DNA from: Batkoa obscura
Lineage: Eukaryota; Entomophthoromycota; Entomophthoromycetes; Entomophthorales; Batkoaceae
DNA length: 64,000 nt
NCBI GenBank assembly: GCA_030770535.1
Contig: JASVEC010000020.1
Coordinates: forward strand, 840,136-904,135
Reading direction: 5' to 3'
Position 1 is the stretch's first letter. Each line of letters begins with the position of its first letter. Both the position numbers and the translations under genes were made by a program. Of this stretch, positions 23,018 through 34,395 are shown piece by piece. The notes under the pieces are model-generated. The model saw only the letters and a program-made list of their open reading frames with translations. It ran no database searches and had not been told where the DNA came from.

Positions 23018-23300
23018 CCTTTTGGCTTTTGTAATAGTAATCACACTATAAGTGATATACCTTTATTACATTAAACTTCTAGCTAATAAAAAAGTTAAAT
23101 TGTCTTTCAATTTTCCTTTTGGTTTCTTTACCTAGACTATAATTAATACAAGATAAAACTTAGTTATTAGAATAAGACTTTTGTACATGTTAAAAAAAAG
23201 CCTAAACAAATAGCTGGTTGTTTTGAACTTATAGTTACAATGAAATGGCTTAAATTCCATCCTTTTGCTGATTTATGTTCTATTTGATCTTTAATACAGA

Positions 23301-23404
23301 ATATGGGGATGTATTTTTTTTAGGAATTTTACCAATAATCTTTCCACTCAAATAGCGCTTAAAGAATGGAAAAAAATAATGGAATCAAAAAAAACCCTGC
23401 TATG
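23301..23404 (-). mobile_element. Foldback MITE, right end degraded
   Basis: ATAT-GGGGATG at the left; the right end reads AAACCCTGCTATG. Core CAAATAGCGCTTAAAGAATG. Confidence 0.75.
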
Positions 23405-23608
23405 TATTAAATAACTAAGCTTTAAATCCTAGGTCTAAAATTTTATCTGATTTAACTTATTAAGTTATAAAATTAAAGCTTTTACATTTTATATAAAGCT
23501 ACATTAATTTATATGATACGTTATTTTGATACAAATTTAAAATAAGATAAACAGGAAATTGCAATATTGAAAAAAATAAAGTAATATTTAAGATGTTAAT
23601 ATGAATGC

Positions 23609-23640
23609 TATTTTTAATTTTTAATTTTTAATTTTTAACT
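23609..23640 (+). repeat. Short ATTTTTA tandem repeat
   Basis: Four copies of a TTTTTAA-type 7-mer in a row, about 350 bases ahead of COG8. Confidence 0.7.
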
Positions 23641-23981
23641 TAAACTTTTTTATATAGGACTATATTTTTCTGTTTAAAAATGCTTATATAAATTGTAAAT
23701 ATTTTATATTTATAAAAAATAACTGAATAAAATACTATTTAAGCTGTTCAACTATTATCTTTTATTATATATACTTTTAATATAGAATATAATTAAATCA
23801 AATTGTAATAAAATTGGCTTCAAAGATATAATCCCTTAGAAAAAAGAAGTTGAAGCTATCTACGGTGTCTAATTTGATTGGCTTTCAAAGGATTGATCGA
23901 ACAAATTGAAATAAGATTTCTAAATAAAATTGCAAAATCAGAAACTAAAATTCAAAAACTTTTAATCAAACAATCTATCTA

Positions 23982-25001
23982 ATGTCGATTCTAAGTCCAA
24001 AAAGCAATTCATTATCAAGTGAGTTATCATATAACAATAATCAATCAAATAAAACTATGGAAGAGTCGTTAAGTCCAACTAACAATAAACATTCTATTTC
24101 AAATAGAAATGCCATCCAATCAATTTCAATTATGGAACTTAATTCCCCTTCGATTGAACTAAAAGATTATGATAATTTATTTAAATTTAATTTGAGAGAA
24201 TTAAAGCAAGAACCAGAGAAATTAAAGAAATCAATAGAGCAATTGAAACAACAGAAAATTAATATTATACAAAAAGAATATGAATTTTTATTATTATCAA
24301 AACAAACTGTAGATAATAGTGCCCTTGATTTATTTGATTTAAAATATAATGTAGATAATGAGGTAACGAATAATATTTTAAATTTAAGTAAAAGTATTAC
24401 TGGATTTACGACTAAAATTGAGGAGTTAAAAAAAAGGAAGGAAGGGGTTAATTTAATACAAAAAAATAATGAGTTATTAATTCAACTAATGGAATTACCG
24501 CAGATAACAAATACCCTAGTTACTCAAAAGCAATTTAAAGAAGCATTAAATTGTTATCGATCAATGAAGAAAATAAAAAATCATTTACATTTTCAAGGAC
24601 TAGAACAGAACAATATAATAGAAATAATAGAAACACAAATGGAACAAAGTATTAATAAAATGATAGTTGAATTATTAAGATTATTAAAGAATGAAAAATT
24701 GAATTTAAAACAAGTCTTAATCTACATAGACTATTTAAATCAAATGGATACTTTTAACATTGTGAGTTTACAATATTTATTTTTAAATTGTCGATTAGAA
24801 TGTTTTAAAAGTAAATTACAAAACATTGATTTAGATTGGAATAATAATGAAGAGTTTACTTGTAAAGAATTTATCAAATTAATTGAATTATCTACTGAAT
24901 TTATTAATGAATTAAATCAACATTATAAAGCAGCATTTCCGAATTTTAAAAGTAATAGTATAATTAATACTAATAATGATATAATTAATAATAATAATGA
25001 T

Positions 25002-25067
<66 letters not shown>

Positions 25068-25829
25068 CAATCTATTAACTTATATTATAATTTAATTCAA
25101 TATAATATTATTAATCCATTAATAATACAATATAAAATAATATTAAAAAAAATACAGAATCCTAATTTAATAATAGGATTATTAAATCAAACTATAATAT
25201 CAGGTAATCTATTAACTAAAATAGGATGGGATTATCGATTATTAATAATAAATGAATTTGAATCAAATACATTAAATTTATTTAATAATAAAATAACAAC
25301 TATTACTCAACAATTATTACAATTATTAGATAATCATCAATTTCAATTATATTTATTATTATTGAATAAACAACAATTAAATAATTTTAATATTAATCAA
25401 AGCCCAACTGAATATTATTATAATTCAATAAAACAATATAATAATAATAATTTTAATCCACCAATAGAATTAAAACAATTTCCACCATTTGCTAACTATA
25501 TTAATCAACTATTATTATTATTTAATCAATTAAGAAACCTAGCATTTTATAATAACAGTCAATTATTATTAGACCATTTATTAAGTGAATTAAAATTAAT
25601 AACAATTAAATTACAATTTAATCAACCAAAACAACTATTGAAAGACAAAATATTACAATATAATTTTATAACTCAAGTTTTATTTTTAGATTTATTATTA
25701 CCATATATAACTCATTCTTATATATTAAATATTTATGGAAATATTAATTTGTTTACTACAACAGAACAATCTATTGATAAATTAATTAATTTGTCAATGT
25801 TTCGTTTATTGTTACCAATATTAAAATAA
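23982..25829 (+). CDS. COG8: Conserved oligomeric Golgi complex subunit 8 (Dor1-like)
   Basis: COG8 is a lobe-B subunit of the COG tether, which captures retrograde vesicles at the Golgi. This single-exon 615-residue protein matches the family length (human about 610). After a Ser/Asn-rich head, a coiled-coil region is followed by the Dor1 signature: LIQLMELPQITNTLVTQKQF then KEALNCYRSMKKI (family L-L-x-L-P-Q-L-x-x-C-V...Y-x-E-A-L), then a QVLIYIDYLNQMD block (family L-x-V-I-x-Y-L-R-R-M) and LQYLFLNCRLECFKSKL. A poly-Asn run of roughly 20 residues, coded by pure AAT repeats near 25005-25070, sits in the mid-protein linker. COG5 was considered, but the LELPQ and YLRRM-like blocks fit COG8 better. 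It converges on the subtilisin gene with 61 bp between stops. Confidence 0.75.
25005..25070 (+). repeat. AAT microsatellite coding poly-Asn in COG8
   Basis: About twenty uninterrupted AAT triplets in frame, preceded by three AATGATATAATT-like repeats. Pure codons suggest recent slippage. Confidence 0.9.
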
Positions 25830-25890
25830 TAATAATAACAATAGTATTATTATTATTGCTATTATTATTTCTTTTACTATTCGATGATAT

Positions 25891-27366
25891 TCAATGATTA
25901 TTATTTTCTAAACTACATTTATCAATTGCTTTTTTGACATTAATAATACCATATCCATATTCATTATTAGGTAAAGAATTTGATGTATCCCCACCACAAC
26001 CTAGTTTAGGAAAGTTAGCTGTTGCAGTTTCCCTTAATAAATTTTCAATTAACTCTACTTTTCTTTCAAGATGTGGACAAGCAGCCATAATTAATAAAGC
26101 AGCACCTGACACATGAGGAGCTGCCATCGAAGTACCTTGAAAAGCGGAATATTTACCACCACGTATAGCACCTGTAATATTAACTCCAGGAGCGGTAACA
26201 TCAATAGCAATTTTTCTTTCTAATACTGGACCCATTGAAGAAAAACTTGGTCGATCTAATGTTAAATAGCCATTAGCAGCTACTGAAAAAGCAGAGGGAT
26301 CGATAGCAGGAGGAGAAGTCATTGATGAACAACCTAAGCTACCTTCATTACCTGCTGATACAGATAAAAATATACCTGCTTTTTTTAAAGCTTTCATAGC
26401 AATACCAAAGGTAGTTCTAGAACATCCTTCTTCTGGTGGACAACCATATGAATTTCCAATCACATGAGGACGTAATTCTGGTTTTGGATTATTACCATTT
26501 AAATCAGTAGGAGCTATAAAGAATTGTAAACAGCCTAAATAAGATTCTGGAGATCCAAAATTTTGATCCATATTTTTACAAGCAATCCATAAAGTAGTTG
26601 GGGAAACACCAAGTCCAAATTGACCTACAACAGTTGACATTGTATGTGTACCGTGATTATTATCATCACATGGAAATAAACTATTAATTCCACAAATACC
26701 ATTTGGTCTTGTTTTATTTAATTGTTTGTTAGCATCCCACCAAGAATAATCATGACTTAATTGACCATTTTTATTACCCATATAATTAGTAAATAATGCA
26801 GGATGAGTATATTCTACTCCAGTATCTGCATTACCATAAATTAATTTACTAGCTCTTTCTAATACATTACGCTTCATTCCAGTTGCATTAATATATTTAA
26901 TACTCCAATGAACACCTCCAGTCCAATCATCACTTTCAATAGCTTTAGAATTATCAATATTAGGTAAATTACCTATTCCAGCTTTAAATTTACGATTAGT
27001 TGATATCTCTTTTATTCCTGGATAACTCATTAATTGTTCAATTAATTCAGGTTTAGCTTTAATAGCAATAGTATTGGAAATATAATAAGATTGCAAATAA
27101 TTTAAGTTACCTAAACCTTGTTGTTTTTGAAGATACAATTTTAATTTTTTTTGAGATTCATTGGAATGGGATTTTAATGTAGTAATGATGTTTTCTGGAT
27201 CATTGGTAAGTGATTCTATGTTAGGGGGTGTTAATTGAATTAAACAATCTATTAATGATTCATTGTTTTTTAATTGAGATAAAACTGTAGCTGATACTTG
27301 AGCAATACTATGAATGGATGATAAAAAATAATTAAATATTATTAATATTAAAAATAAATAATTCAT
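25891..27366 (-). CDS. Secreted subtilisin-like serine protease (S8) with I9 propeptide
   Basis: Single exon, 491 residues. A signal peptide (MNYLFLILIIFNYFLSSIHS) is followed by an I9-type propeptide at about 38-128, containing SYYISNTIAIKAKPELIEQL. The catalytic domain has Asp181 (GNADTGVEYTHP), His238 (NNHGTHTMSTVVG), oxyanion Asn340 (VSAGNEG) and Ser413 (GTSMAAPHVSGAALL), so it looks active. The NSYGCPPEEGC segment after the His block is like secreted bacillopeptidase-type subtilases. There is no C-terminal extra domain. It probably degrades external protein; the propeptide would keep it latent until cleavage. A TATATATA run lies just upstream of the start. Confidence 0.93.
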   Translation of the reverse strand: MNYLFLILIIFNYFLSSIHSIAQVSATVLSQLKNNESLIDCLIQLTPPNIESLTNDPENIITTLKSHSNESQKKLKLYLQKQQGLGNLNYLQSYYISNTIAIKAKPELIEQLMSYPGIKEISTNRKFKAGIGNLPNIDNSKAIESDDWTGGVHWSIKYINATGMKRNVLERASKLIYGNADTGVEYTHPALFTNYMGNKNGQLSHDYSWWDANKQLNKTRPNGICGINSLFPCDDNNHGTHTMSTVVGQFGLGVSPTTLWIACKNMDQNFGSPESYLGCLQFFIAPTDLNGNNPKPELRPHVIGNSYGCPPEEGCSRTTFGIAMKALKKAGIFLSVSAGNEGSLGCSSMTSPPAIDPSAFSVAANGYLTLDRPSFSSMGPVLERKIAIDVTAPGVNITGAIRGGKYSAFQGTSMAAPHVSGAALLIMAACPHLERKVELIENLLRETATANFPKLGCGGDTSNSLPNNEYGYGIINVKKAIDKCSLENNNH

Positions 27367-29672
27367 GATTTAAATTGATTTATATATATAATAAAATAAA
27401 ACGTTAAAATGTTAAATGTTAAAATGTTGAAATGCTTGAATGGATTTTTCTTATAACTGAAGATAAAATAAAATCAACAAAAGAAAATTAAAATTAAAAT
27501 AATAAAATATAAATTTAACTTGAATAAACTTATATTACCTTTATTTAAATACTATGGAGTAATACCTTACTATGACTATATTAATATTATTTTTATCTAT
27601 CTCATTCAACTCGTTTTGAATCATATTAGTATTAATTAAGTCGACTATTTTTTAATTCCCGTAATTTTTTTTAGATCATAAAGAAATTGATTTTTTAAAT
27701 ATTTTTAAAATCATTACCTTGAAACTCTCTTTATTGGTCGGAACATTTTAAATTTTTTCCTATGCTAATTAAAATTATTGGGCAAAGAAATAAAAAATTT
27801 TACCACTAAAAATGAACGTGTTGAAAATTCTTATTTACTCTTTATTACATTATCAATATCAATAATGGGGATGTATTTTTGTGTTTAAGAATTTTGTTAA
27901 CAATTTTTCCACTTAAATAGCATTTAAAAGATGGAAAAAGTAATGAAATCAAAAAAAACATCCCCAATGGCTTTACAATTTATCTAATAACTTCAACTAT
28001 TTAGTAAAAAAAACTCCTGGCTATCAAGGACCTTATCTCATAACTTATACTAAAAAGTTTTTAAAAACTAAGAATTCATAAAAATCGTAAAAGTAATTAA
28101 AAATTTAAGACAATAGTTTGATTATATTATAACTATAGTAAGAAAAAAGTTTAGCAAACTGAAGCCAAAGTTTGTAAATAATAATTCCTTCCCTTTGTTG
28201 AAATTGATTTCTTACTACAACTATGATCTAATAAAACATTTGTATCACATAAAGTTATCAACTAACTATAGGTCAAGAACTATTAATATAGGTGAGATTT
28301 AAAGATAATTAAATTTTTTTTATTACAAATCTAAAATAAATATCCAACTGTAAAGTATATCTAAAATGTTCTATTTTATTTAATAACGATATAAAAACTT
28401 TTATTTTTTTTATAAAGCTTTTAAGGCAATTAGAAATAGGAGCTATTTCAATACTATAAAAGTTTAGTTATTTTAAATACCATTTCACAATAAGGATAGT
28501 ATCAAGCTGAATATTCGATAAAGGGATATCTTTAAAAATAGAATATATAAAAACTTATTATAAAACTTAGTATAAAACCTTATTATCATTATATTAAATT
28601 TTAAATTTAAAACCTTCTTTAAAGTCAACTAGTATATTAAAACATTTAAAAAATAAACGCTAAATGAATTTTTAAGTTTTTAAACTTGTTGACTTCGTTT
28701 ATATATTCATGTATGTAGCAAGTAATATACTTTAATATTCTTCTTTTAACAGTAACCAATTTATTATACTTGATCTTTATAACTTTATTTATATAAATAT
28801 TAAATTAAAAGAATCCATTTTTTTAATTTGTTTTAGGAATCATAAATTTCATTTAAAAGGAGTAGATTGTTTAAGGTAGTGTTACATTTGTTTCACCTCT
28901 TTTACGACTTTTTTGACTGTTCATTTAAGAATTCAACTCGAGACAAATTTGATTAGAATATAAAAAATCCGAGTTAAAAAACTGAATTCTACAAAGAATT
29001 TAATAATAAAAGTGGTCCTTAAAAAGATTATAAAAGAGTTGCAATAGCTAAAAATTGATAGTTCTAAATTTGTGTATACTGTTCTTAATAGTCAACTTCA
29101 TTCTTTTTTTACCTAAAATTACTAAATCTATGCTTTCATAATTTAAGTGGAATTAGTTTACCCAAATGTTTTCTAGTTTAATCCAATCATAATCGATTTT
29201 ACTTTGAATGGTAAACAACAATGTTCAGGATAGCCTAAAGGAGGTTTATTTTGATTGGTTAAAATAATCGAAGGACCAAACGGTTTTAGTTATAGTAGTG
29301 TTATTTTGGTTGAAATTTTATGCATTTTCACACATTTTATTTTATTTACCCACTTAAGATCAGTTGATTTTTGAAAAGATTATAATGTTCTCATATTATA
29401 GGGGAGAAATGGCACCAATTTAGGCATTCACTCTTGAAGATTGATAATAAGATCCAATCACCCACTTGATTTCGGAGTGTAAGAATAAGTATAAGAAGGA
29501 GGATTTCCATATTAAAATTGGAACGAACAATTATTCCTTAATTACAATAACTAAAAAAATTGAAATAAATAAAACTTTAACTTCTTACAACCAAATAGCA
29601 TTGAATTGTTATTTTCAAATTTTCATTTTTTGCTTTTCTTTAATTATTAACTAGCGACTTTAATTTTCAATA
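27367..29672. other. Gene-free stretch with one MITE
   Basis: About 2.3 kb with no coding signal. It contains the MITE at 27864-27968 and must include the subtilisin promoter and the 5' region of the next gene. Confidence 0.5.
27864..27968 (-). mobile_element. Foldback MITE with AAT flanks
   Basis: (A)AT-GGGGATG at the left and CATCCCC-AAT at the right; core CACTTAAATAGCATTTAAAAG. It lies about 500 bp upstream of the subtilisin gene. Confidence 0.85.
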
Positions 29673-30263
29673 ATGACTGATAAAGGGAAAAGATCATTAT
29701 CTTCTTTCTTTCGCCTTCCTAAAATTCCAGTCAAGAATTTATTCATTCAAGAGAACAAAGGGTTTATCTCATATTCAATTACCAAGCAGGGTAAGAGTTG
29801 GGAAGTTAAGGATTCCGTTGGATGTCAATTATTTTGGATTGAACTTGAAACTGAAAATGGTACAGGTAACGCAGCGGAAATGGTGGGTATATTTGGGGAA
29901 CAATTGGCCATCCTTAGGAGATCCGGTTCAATGGAAAATACATTTAAACTAAGTTTTATTGATACACCAGAGATTGTAAGTATAACTATTGATTGTGGTT
30001 CCGATATGACCAATATAAAAAAGGTACGTTTTGAAACAGTAACGAAAGATGCTTCAGAGAAGGAAACCGTTCGGAATTATGCTTGGGAAGCTACCTCTGC
30101 TTCCACTTGGAATTTATCCCTTAAAGGAGAATCAAAGATACAGGGAGGTTTTATTAAGCACAATGATACTTCAGCTACAATTAATTTCCCACTTGAGTTA
30201 GCTGCCGAAGAAATTGCCATTTTTAGTTTTGCCATTTCTTTTGCTACCTGTTCTAAGTTTTAA
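29673..30263 (+). CDS. Small single-exon protein, possible tubby-like/LURP-one-like barrel (paralog 1)
   Basis: 196 residues, no signal peptide. After a basic head (KGKRSLSSFFRLPK), alternating beta-strand-like segments follow: GFISYSITKQGKSWEVKDSV, GCQLFWIELETENG, FKLSFIDTPEIVSITI, VRNYAWEATSASTWNLSLKG and a hydrophobic end EEIAIFSFAISFA. The order (short strands, 'S-x-x-W-x-(V/I)-x-D-x-x-x-x-L-(F/Y)', a Trp-containing strand, then a closing hydrophobic strand) recurs in 33600-34265, 37236-37856 and 47798-48619. The pattern is reminiscent of fungal tubby C-terminal-like (DUF6593/LURP-one) proteins; the family is an inference and no function is claimed. Confidence 0.65.
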   Translation: MTDKGKRSLSSFFRLPKIPVKNLFIQENKGFISYSITKQGKSWEVKDSVGCQLFWIELETENGTGNAAEMVGIFGEQLAILRRSGSMENTFKLSFIDTPEIVSITIDCGSDMTNIKKVRFETVTKDASEKETVRNYAWEATSASTWNLSLKGESKIQGGFIKHNDTSATINFPLELAAEEIAIFSFAISFATCSKF

Positions 30264-33200
30264 TGATGGTAAAAGTGTTTCTTTTAATATTAAATTATTA
30301 ATTTTTTTAAAATTGAATACTTCTACTTATAAAAGGTAGTTGAATTTATAAGATATTACTTTGTATCGTTTACAATCAACTATCAGTCTATTTGCTCTAA
30401 TATTTTTCTCTACAATTTGTTTAAAAATAACACATTATTATGGTTATACAGATTAATATAATGTTTAATTGTAGTTTAATTGTTTTTTTGATGGTTTACC
30501 ATTCACTGTTTTTAAGTTATTCTCATTTATATAAGTTATTCATTTATAATTCATTTTCATTTATTGTTTATAATATGTAAAGTTTATAAAACATATCAGT
30601 CATTTTTTATGTGAAAGCATCAATAATTATAAATAGTATATAATAAACTACTCTAGTTTATGTTTGTTAATTTATGAGTTAATATATTGTCAATTAATTA
30701 TAACATTTTTAAAGTAACCTAGTTTAAAAAATAATATGTTTTAGACTATGTATTAGTAAAGCTATATATATGAATCTCAATAGATATTATATTATAGTCA
30801 TACTATAAAAGATAACAAAAAGCACAAAAAACATAATATTTAGAATCAAAAGTAATATTAAAACATAATAGAAAAAACATTAATATTTTTATTTAATAAT
30901 AGTATAACTACTAAAAATGGCTACTTTCACTTGATGTTAAAATCTAGAACAAGGTAAGATAAAATTTAAATTAATATATATACTACTTTAGATAATTTAA
31001 ATAATCAATGGAACTGAAAAAGCAATATGAAGTATATTATCTATTAATAAACAAAATCAATTGTAATAGAAATATTATAGATCAAAATGGAACTCAAGCT
31101 TAATAATGATAATATGAGGATCCATTGTTTTATTGAAAAATTCAACTACTAGTTCTTGAGTTTTGGGTGGCGTACATAGTATGATGACAAAATATTAAAA
31201 TGAATGCCATTTTCCTATTTTTACCACTTAATGCTACCCCTATATAACGACTTTGTGGCTATAAGATTTTTATCTATTTTTGAGTTTACCTAACCTTACT
31301 TATAAGTATTATGATAAAGAAGGCTGTTTTATTAACTTTTAGTATATGAGTAAGTTTAAAAGCTTTGTAAAATTTAAAGCTGCTTTTTTTGATTTAGATT
31401 GGAATTTACAAGTTTGTGTTGAAATGTTCATGTATCATTACATACCATTATTTTGACTATTTTTTATGCAATATAAAATTGAGAAACGTTACTAATTAAA
31501 TACTGAAAGAGAAAACAACTTAATATAAATAAACAAAACTACTAAATAGCAACTATTTCTACAATTCTGTAATTGGCATATAACTTTTACAATATTTTAG
31601 AGACGGAAAATAGTTAGAGTTAAGGCTTGGGTTGAAATTCATATTAAATATCATTTTATGTATTAGTTTGAAAAACTATTATTGATTCCAAATTTAAAAT
31701 AATTACAAAATAATCTACAAAGCTTTACCAATTATAACAAGTTAATCTATATTTATGCACTATAAATAGCTACATAAGTTATTTATAAAAGACGGTTAAA
31801 TAATTTTTAGTATAAAACTTGTATATTATAAATATCATAATATCAACCCAAAAAAGTCCTTGAATATTAAAGATATTAAAAATTACTAATTTATTTGTTT
31901 TAATTAGGTACATAAAATAGCTTGGCATTGTAGTACTTTCAAGCATAAAAAAATGGAACATAGAATAGTTTTTATATGTATATGAAAGTGTTTTATATAT
32001 AATAAATCATTATCACATGTAGAAGGATAAAAATATACAATTATCTTTTTCGAATAAGAAAGAGAAATAATATAATTATGCATAAAATAGACTCTAAAAT
32101 TAAATACATTTGCAAAAAGTAATTTACTATTTTAACTTTAACAAAATGATAGCCCACTTTATAATTTAAGCTATTGTTTTATAAATGGGGGTTTAAATTA
32201 GCATACATCTTTAAACCTTTAAAACAAGTTAAAATACGTTTTTAGAGGATATTCTTTTTATTTTTATAAAACTAAAATTATTACATGTTGTATATGCATT
32301 ATAATCATAAAAAGATTCTTTTTAAATTAAGTTTATTTACTTTTGAAACTATTATTTTTAACCACCAACATAAGATTTGTGATCTTTATTTAACTATTAA
32401 AAGAAAAACGCCAAGTGTTTGTTTCATAAGTTTAAAAGGAGTTTTAATTCTAATATTCTCAATTTGATTATATTCTTGAAGGCAATATCTTTAAATTATG
32501 GGCACCATTTTTTGAATGTGTAAACCCTGGGGAAAGGTAGAGTCTAAATGGGCAAATATTTTAGAATTACATTTTAACAAATATGATTGCCCAAGCATCA
32601 TTGATCAAAAACTTAAATTATCTAGAAAGTGTAGTTTGTATCCAATGACTTGTGTGGGTTCAAAATAAATTTAGACCAAAAAACATGCTTCTGAGAAATA
32701 TTATCCGTTGTATTGATATATTGACCCGTGCAATTATAAGGTTGGCCCTTAACCGAGAATATTTTTAGTATGCTTATTATCAGGTTCTTTATCTTCCAGA
32801 CTTATTTTAATAGCAAGAATAATTGATTTTAATGACTAACATTATATAATTTCACCGCTGTAAAATTCACAGTTAATTAGGCATTTAGCCTCAGTGATAC
32901 TCACTTTAAGCAAAGAGTTTATAGAATTGTAATATATTATTTGCTAAAAATAAACTATTGTTATGAGTTAATTCTCCAGTTCTTTTAAACTAAGTTAGAA
33001 AGCTCTATATTACTATTTGTAACGGATTCTTTTGTAAACAAACATTTCTTTTTAATATAAACAATATTTTTTATTGTAACTCAGCTTGATTTAAAACCTT
33101 ACTTTTAGAACAATATTCTAGCCTATAGAATATTCATTACAAAGTAGTTTCATTATAAATTTCTACAATATCAATGTCTATTAAATAGTTATTTATAAAA

Positions 33201-33599
33201 AGTATTACTAATCTACTATTAAATTACATACACATAATTTATAATATTTCTCCACTTTTAGATAGCATGCAATTAATTTTCATAAAAAACTAAGAATATT
33301 CCTATATAAAATCTCAACTGGTGAGAAATGTTTGGAACATTCTATACCCAAACTTTTACCATATTTATCAAATGATAGGTTAATAAGTTGAACAACGTAA
33401 TACTATTGGTTATATAAATAACAATTTACTGCGTGATATTCAAAGCAAGTAATGAGGTGGGATCAAGGAGAATGAAAATGGTTTTTACAATAGGCGGGGT
33501 TAATAGTTTCAGTTTAAGTGAGCGTTTTTGATCTGATATAAGAATATAAATAGAAGTGAAAAGAAAATTCTTCAAATTTAAATACTTTCTAAACTTTAA
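30264..33599. other. Gene-free stretch, 3.3 kb
   Basis: No credible gene, RNA or MITE was found; the short open frames have random-looking composition. The last 60 bases hold a TATAAATA box for the next gene. Confidence 0.5.
33545..33552 (+). promoter_or_regulatory. TATA box of the 33600 gene
   Basis: TATAAATA, 48 bases before the ATG, followed by an A/C-rich leader. Confidence 0.6.
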
Positions 33600-34265
33600 A
33601 TGGCAGATTATTTGAATGACGGCTTTGACAACTTTGACAACTTACCAAACTATGATGATATTTATAAAGATAAACTCATTAAGAGTAGACGCTTAACTGT
33701 ACATAATTATGGATTTAGTAGACATTTCTGGGGAATTTACTGCCCAAAGTCTAATAAACCTATACTAAAATATTACAGTGTAACTAACCATGAATCCTCA
33801 ACATTGTGTACCTATAAAGAAAAGAAGCTAGCTAAAGTTGAAAGAAAAACTATAAAAGGGGAAGAACCAACCTACGAAGTTGAATTAAACTTAGATAATA
33901 CCTTTCATAGTCTATTTAATATTAAAATCACTTTAACACCATATGCCAAACTAGAATGCACAGATATCGATGGTATTTTACATACTTTCAAGTGGGTGCC
34001 CGGTGGAAAGCTTAGAAAGAAACTTGACTTAATAAGATTAAGCGAACCTGATGTTATATTAGCCACTTTTACCTACAATTCTCATATTCCTTTTAAAGTT
34101 GGAGAAATTAAATTTATAAACGAAATGGGTGATAGTGAATCGATCCTCTTATTATTATTTTTAACTTTTACATTATATAGTCAACAAGTTAAAACCAAGC
34201 ATCTCGAAACTAATTCAAAACTCGAGTGTATTTCTAATCATCAAGCTTTGACTTATATACATTGA
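33600..34265 (+). CDS. Small single-exon protein, possible tubby-like/LURP-one-like barrel (paralog 2)
   Basis: 221 residues. After an acidic head (MADYLNDGFDNFDNLPNYDD) come FSRHFWGIYCPKSNKPILKY, STLCTYKEKKLAKVERKTIK, FNIKITLTPYAKLECTDIDG, TFKWVPGGKLRKKLDLI, a DVILATFTYN strand and the hydrophobic SILLLLFLTFTLYS. The order of a Trp strand (W-x-I-x-x-P), a T-F-K-W strand, an 'L-A-T-F' strand and a closing hydrophobic strand matches the other three candidates, so divergence from one ancestor is likely but unproved. A short polar tail follows. No catalytic motif or signal peptide is seen. Confidence 0.65.
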   Translation: MADYLNDGFDNFDNLPNYDDIYKDKLIKSRRLTVHNYGFSRHFWGIYCPKSNKPILKYYSVTNHESSTLCTYKEKKLAKVERKTIKGEEPTYEVELNLDNTFHSLFNIKITLTPYAKLECTDIDGILHTFKWVPGGKLRKKLDLIRLSEPDVILATFTYNSHIPFKVGEIKFINEMGDSESILLLLFLTFTLYSQQVKTKHLETNSKLECISNHQALTYIH

Positions 34266-34395
34266 TTTTGTGTTTTATTTATTAATTGCAATAAAGTTTT
34301 ATTTAAGCTGATATTTGTGTCGTGATTACATTGTTATTTTTTCATTGGTTTAATAAAGTGTTAAACAATTCTTTTATAAAATAAAACTTTTTAAA

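Larger units (their letters stand above)
21440..23190. repeat. Decayed tandem array, about eight units of 180-250 bp
   Basis: Two anchor motifs recur in the same order. One resembles CTATAAATAATATACTTTCAG (near 21510, 21713, 21895, 22075, 22329, 22513, 22750, 23042); the other resembles TTTCTTTATCTAGACTATAG (near 21775, 22158, 22403, 22595, 22835, 23133). Several spacings are 180-185 bp; the last becomes about 186 once the MITE at 22912-23017 is removed. One unit is open on the minus strand (21545-21772, with SLTESILYIDQLSLENSKG), and 180 bp is 60 codons, so the array may derive from a protein repeat. No intact gene remains. Confidence 0.6.

Noticed and set aside
23982-25829. COG5 assignment for the Golgi tether subunit
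   Set aside because: The LELPQ and Y-L-R-R-M-like blocks and length fit COG8 (Dor1) better.
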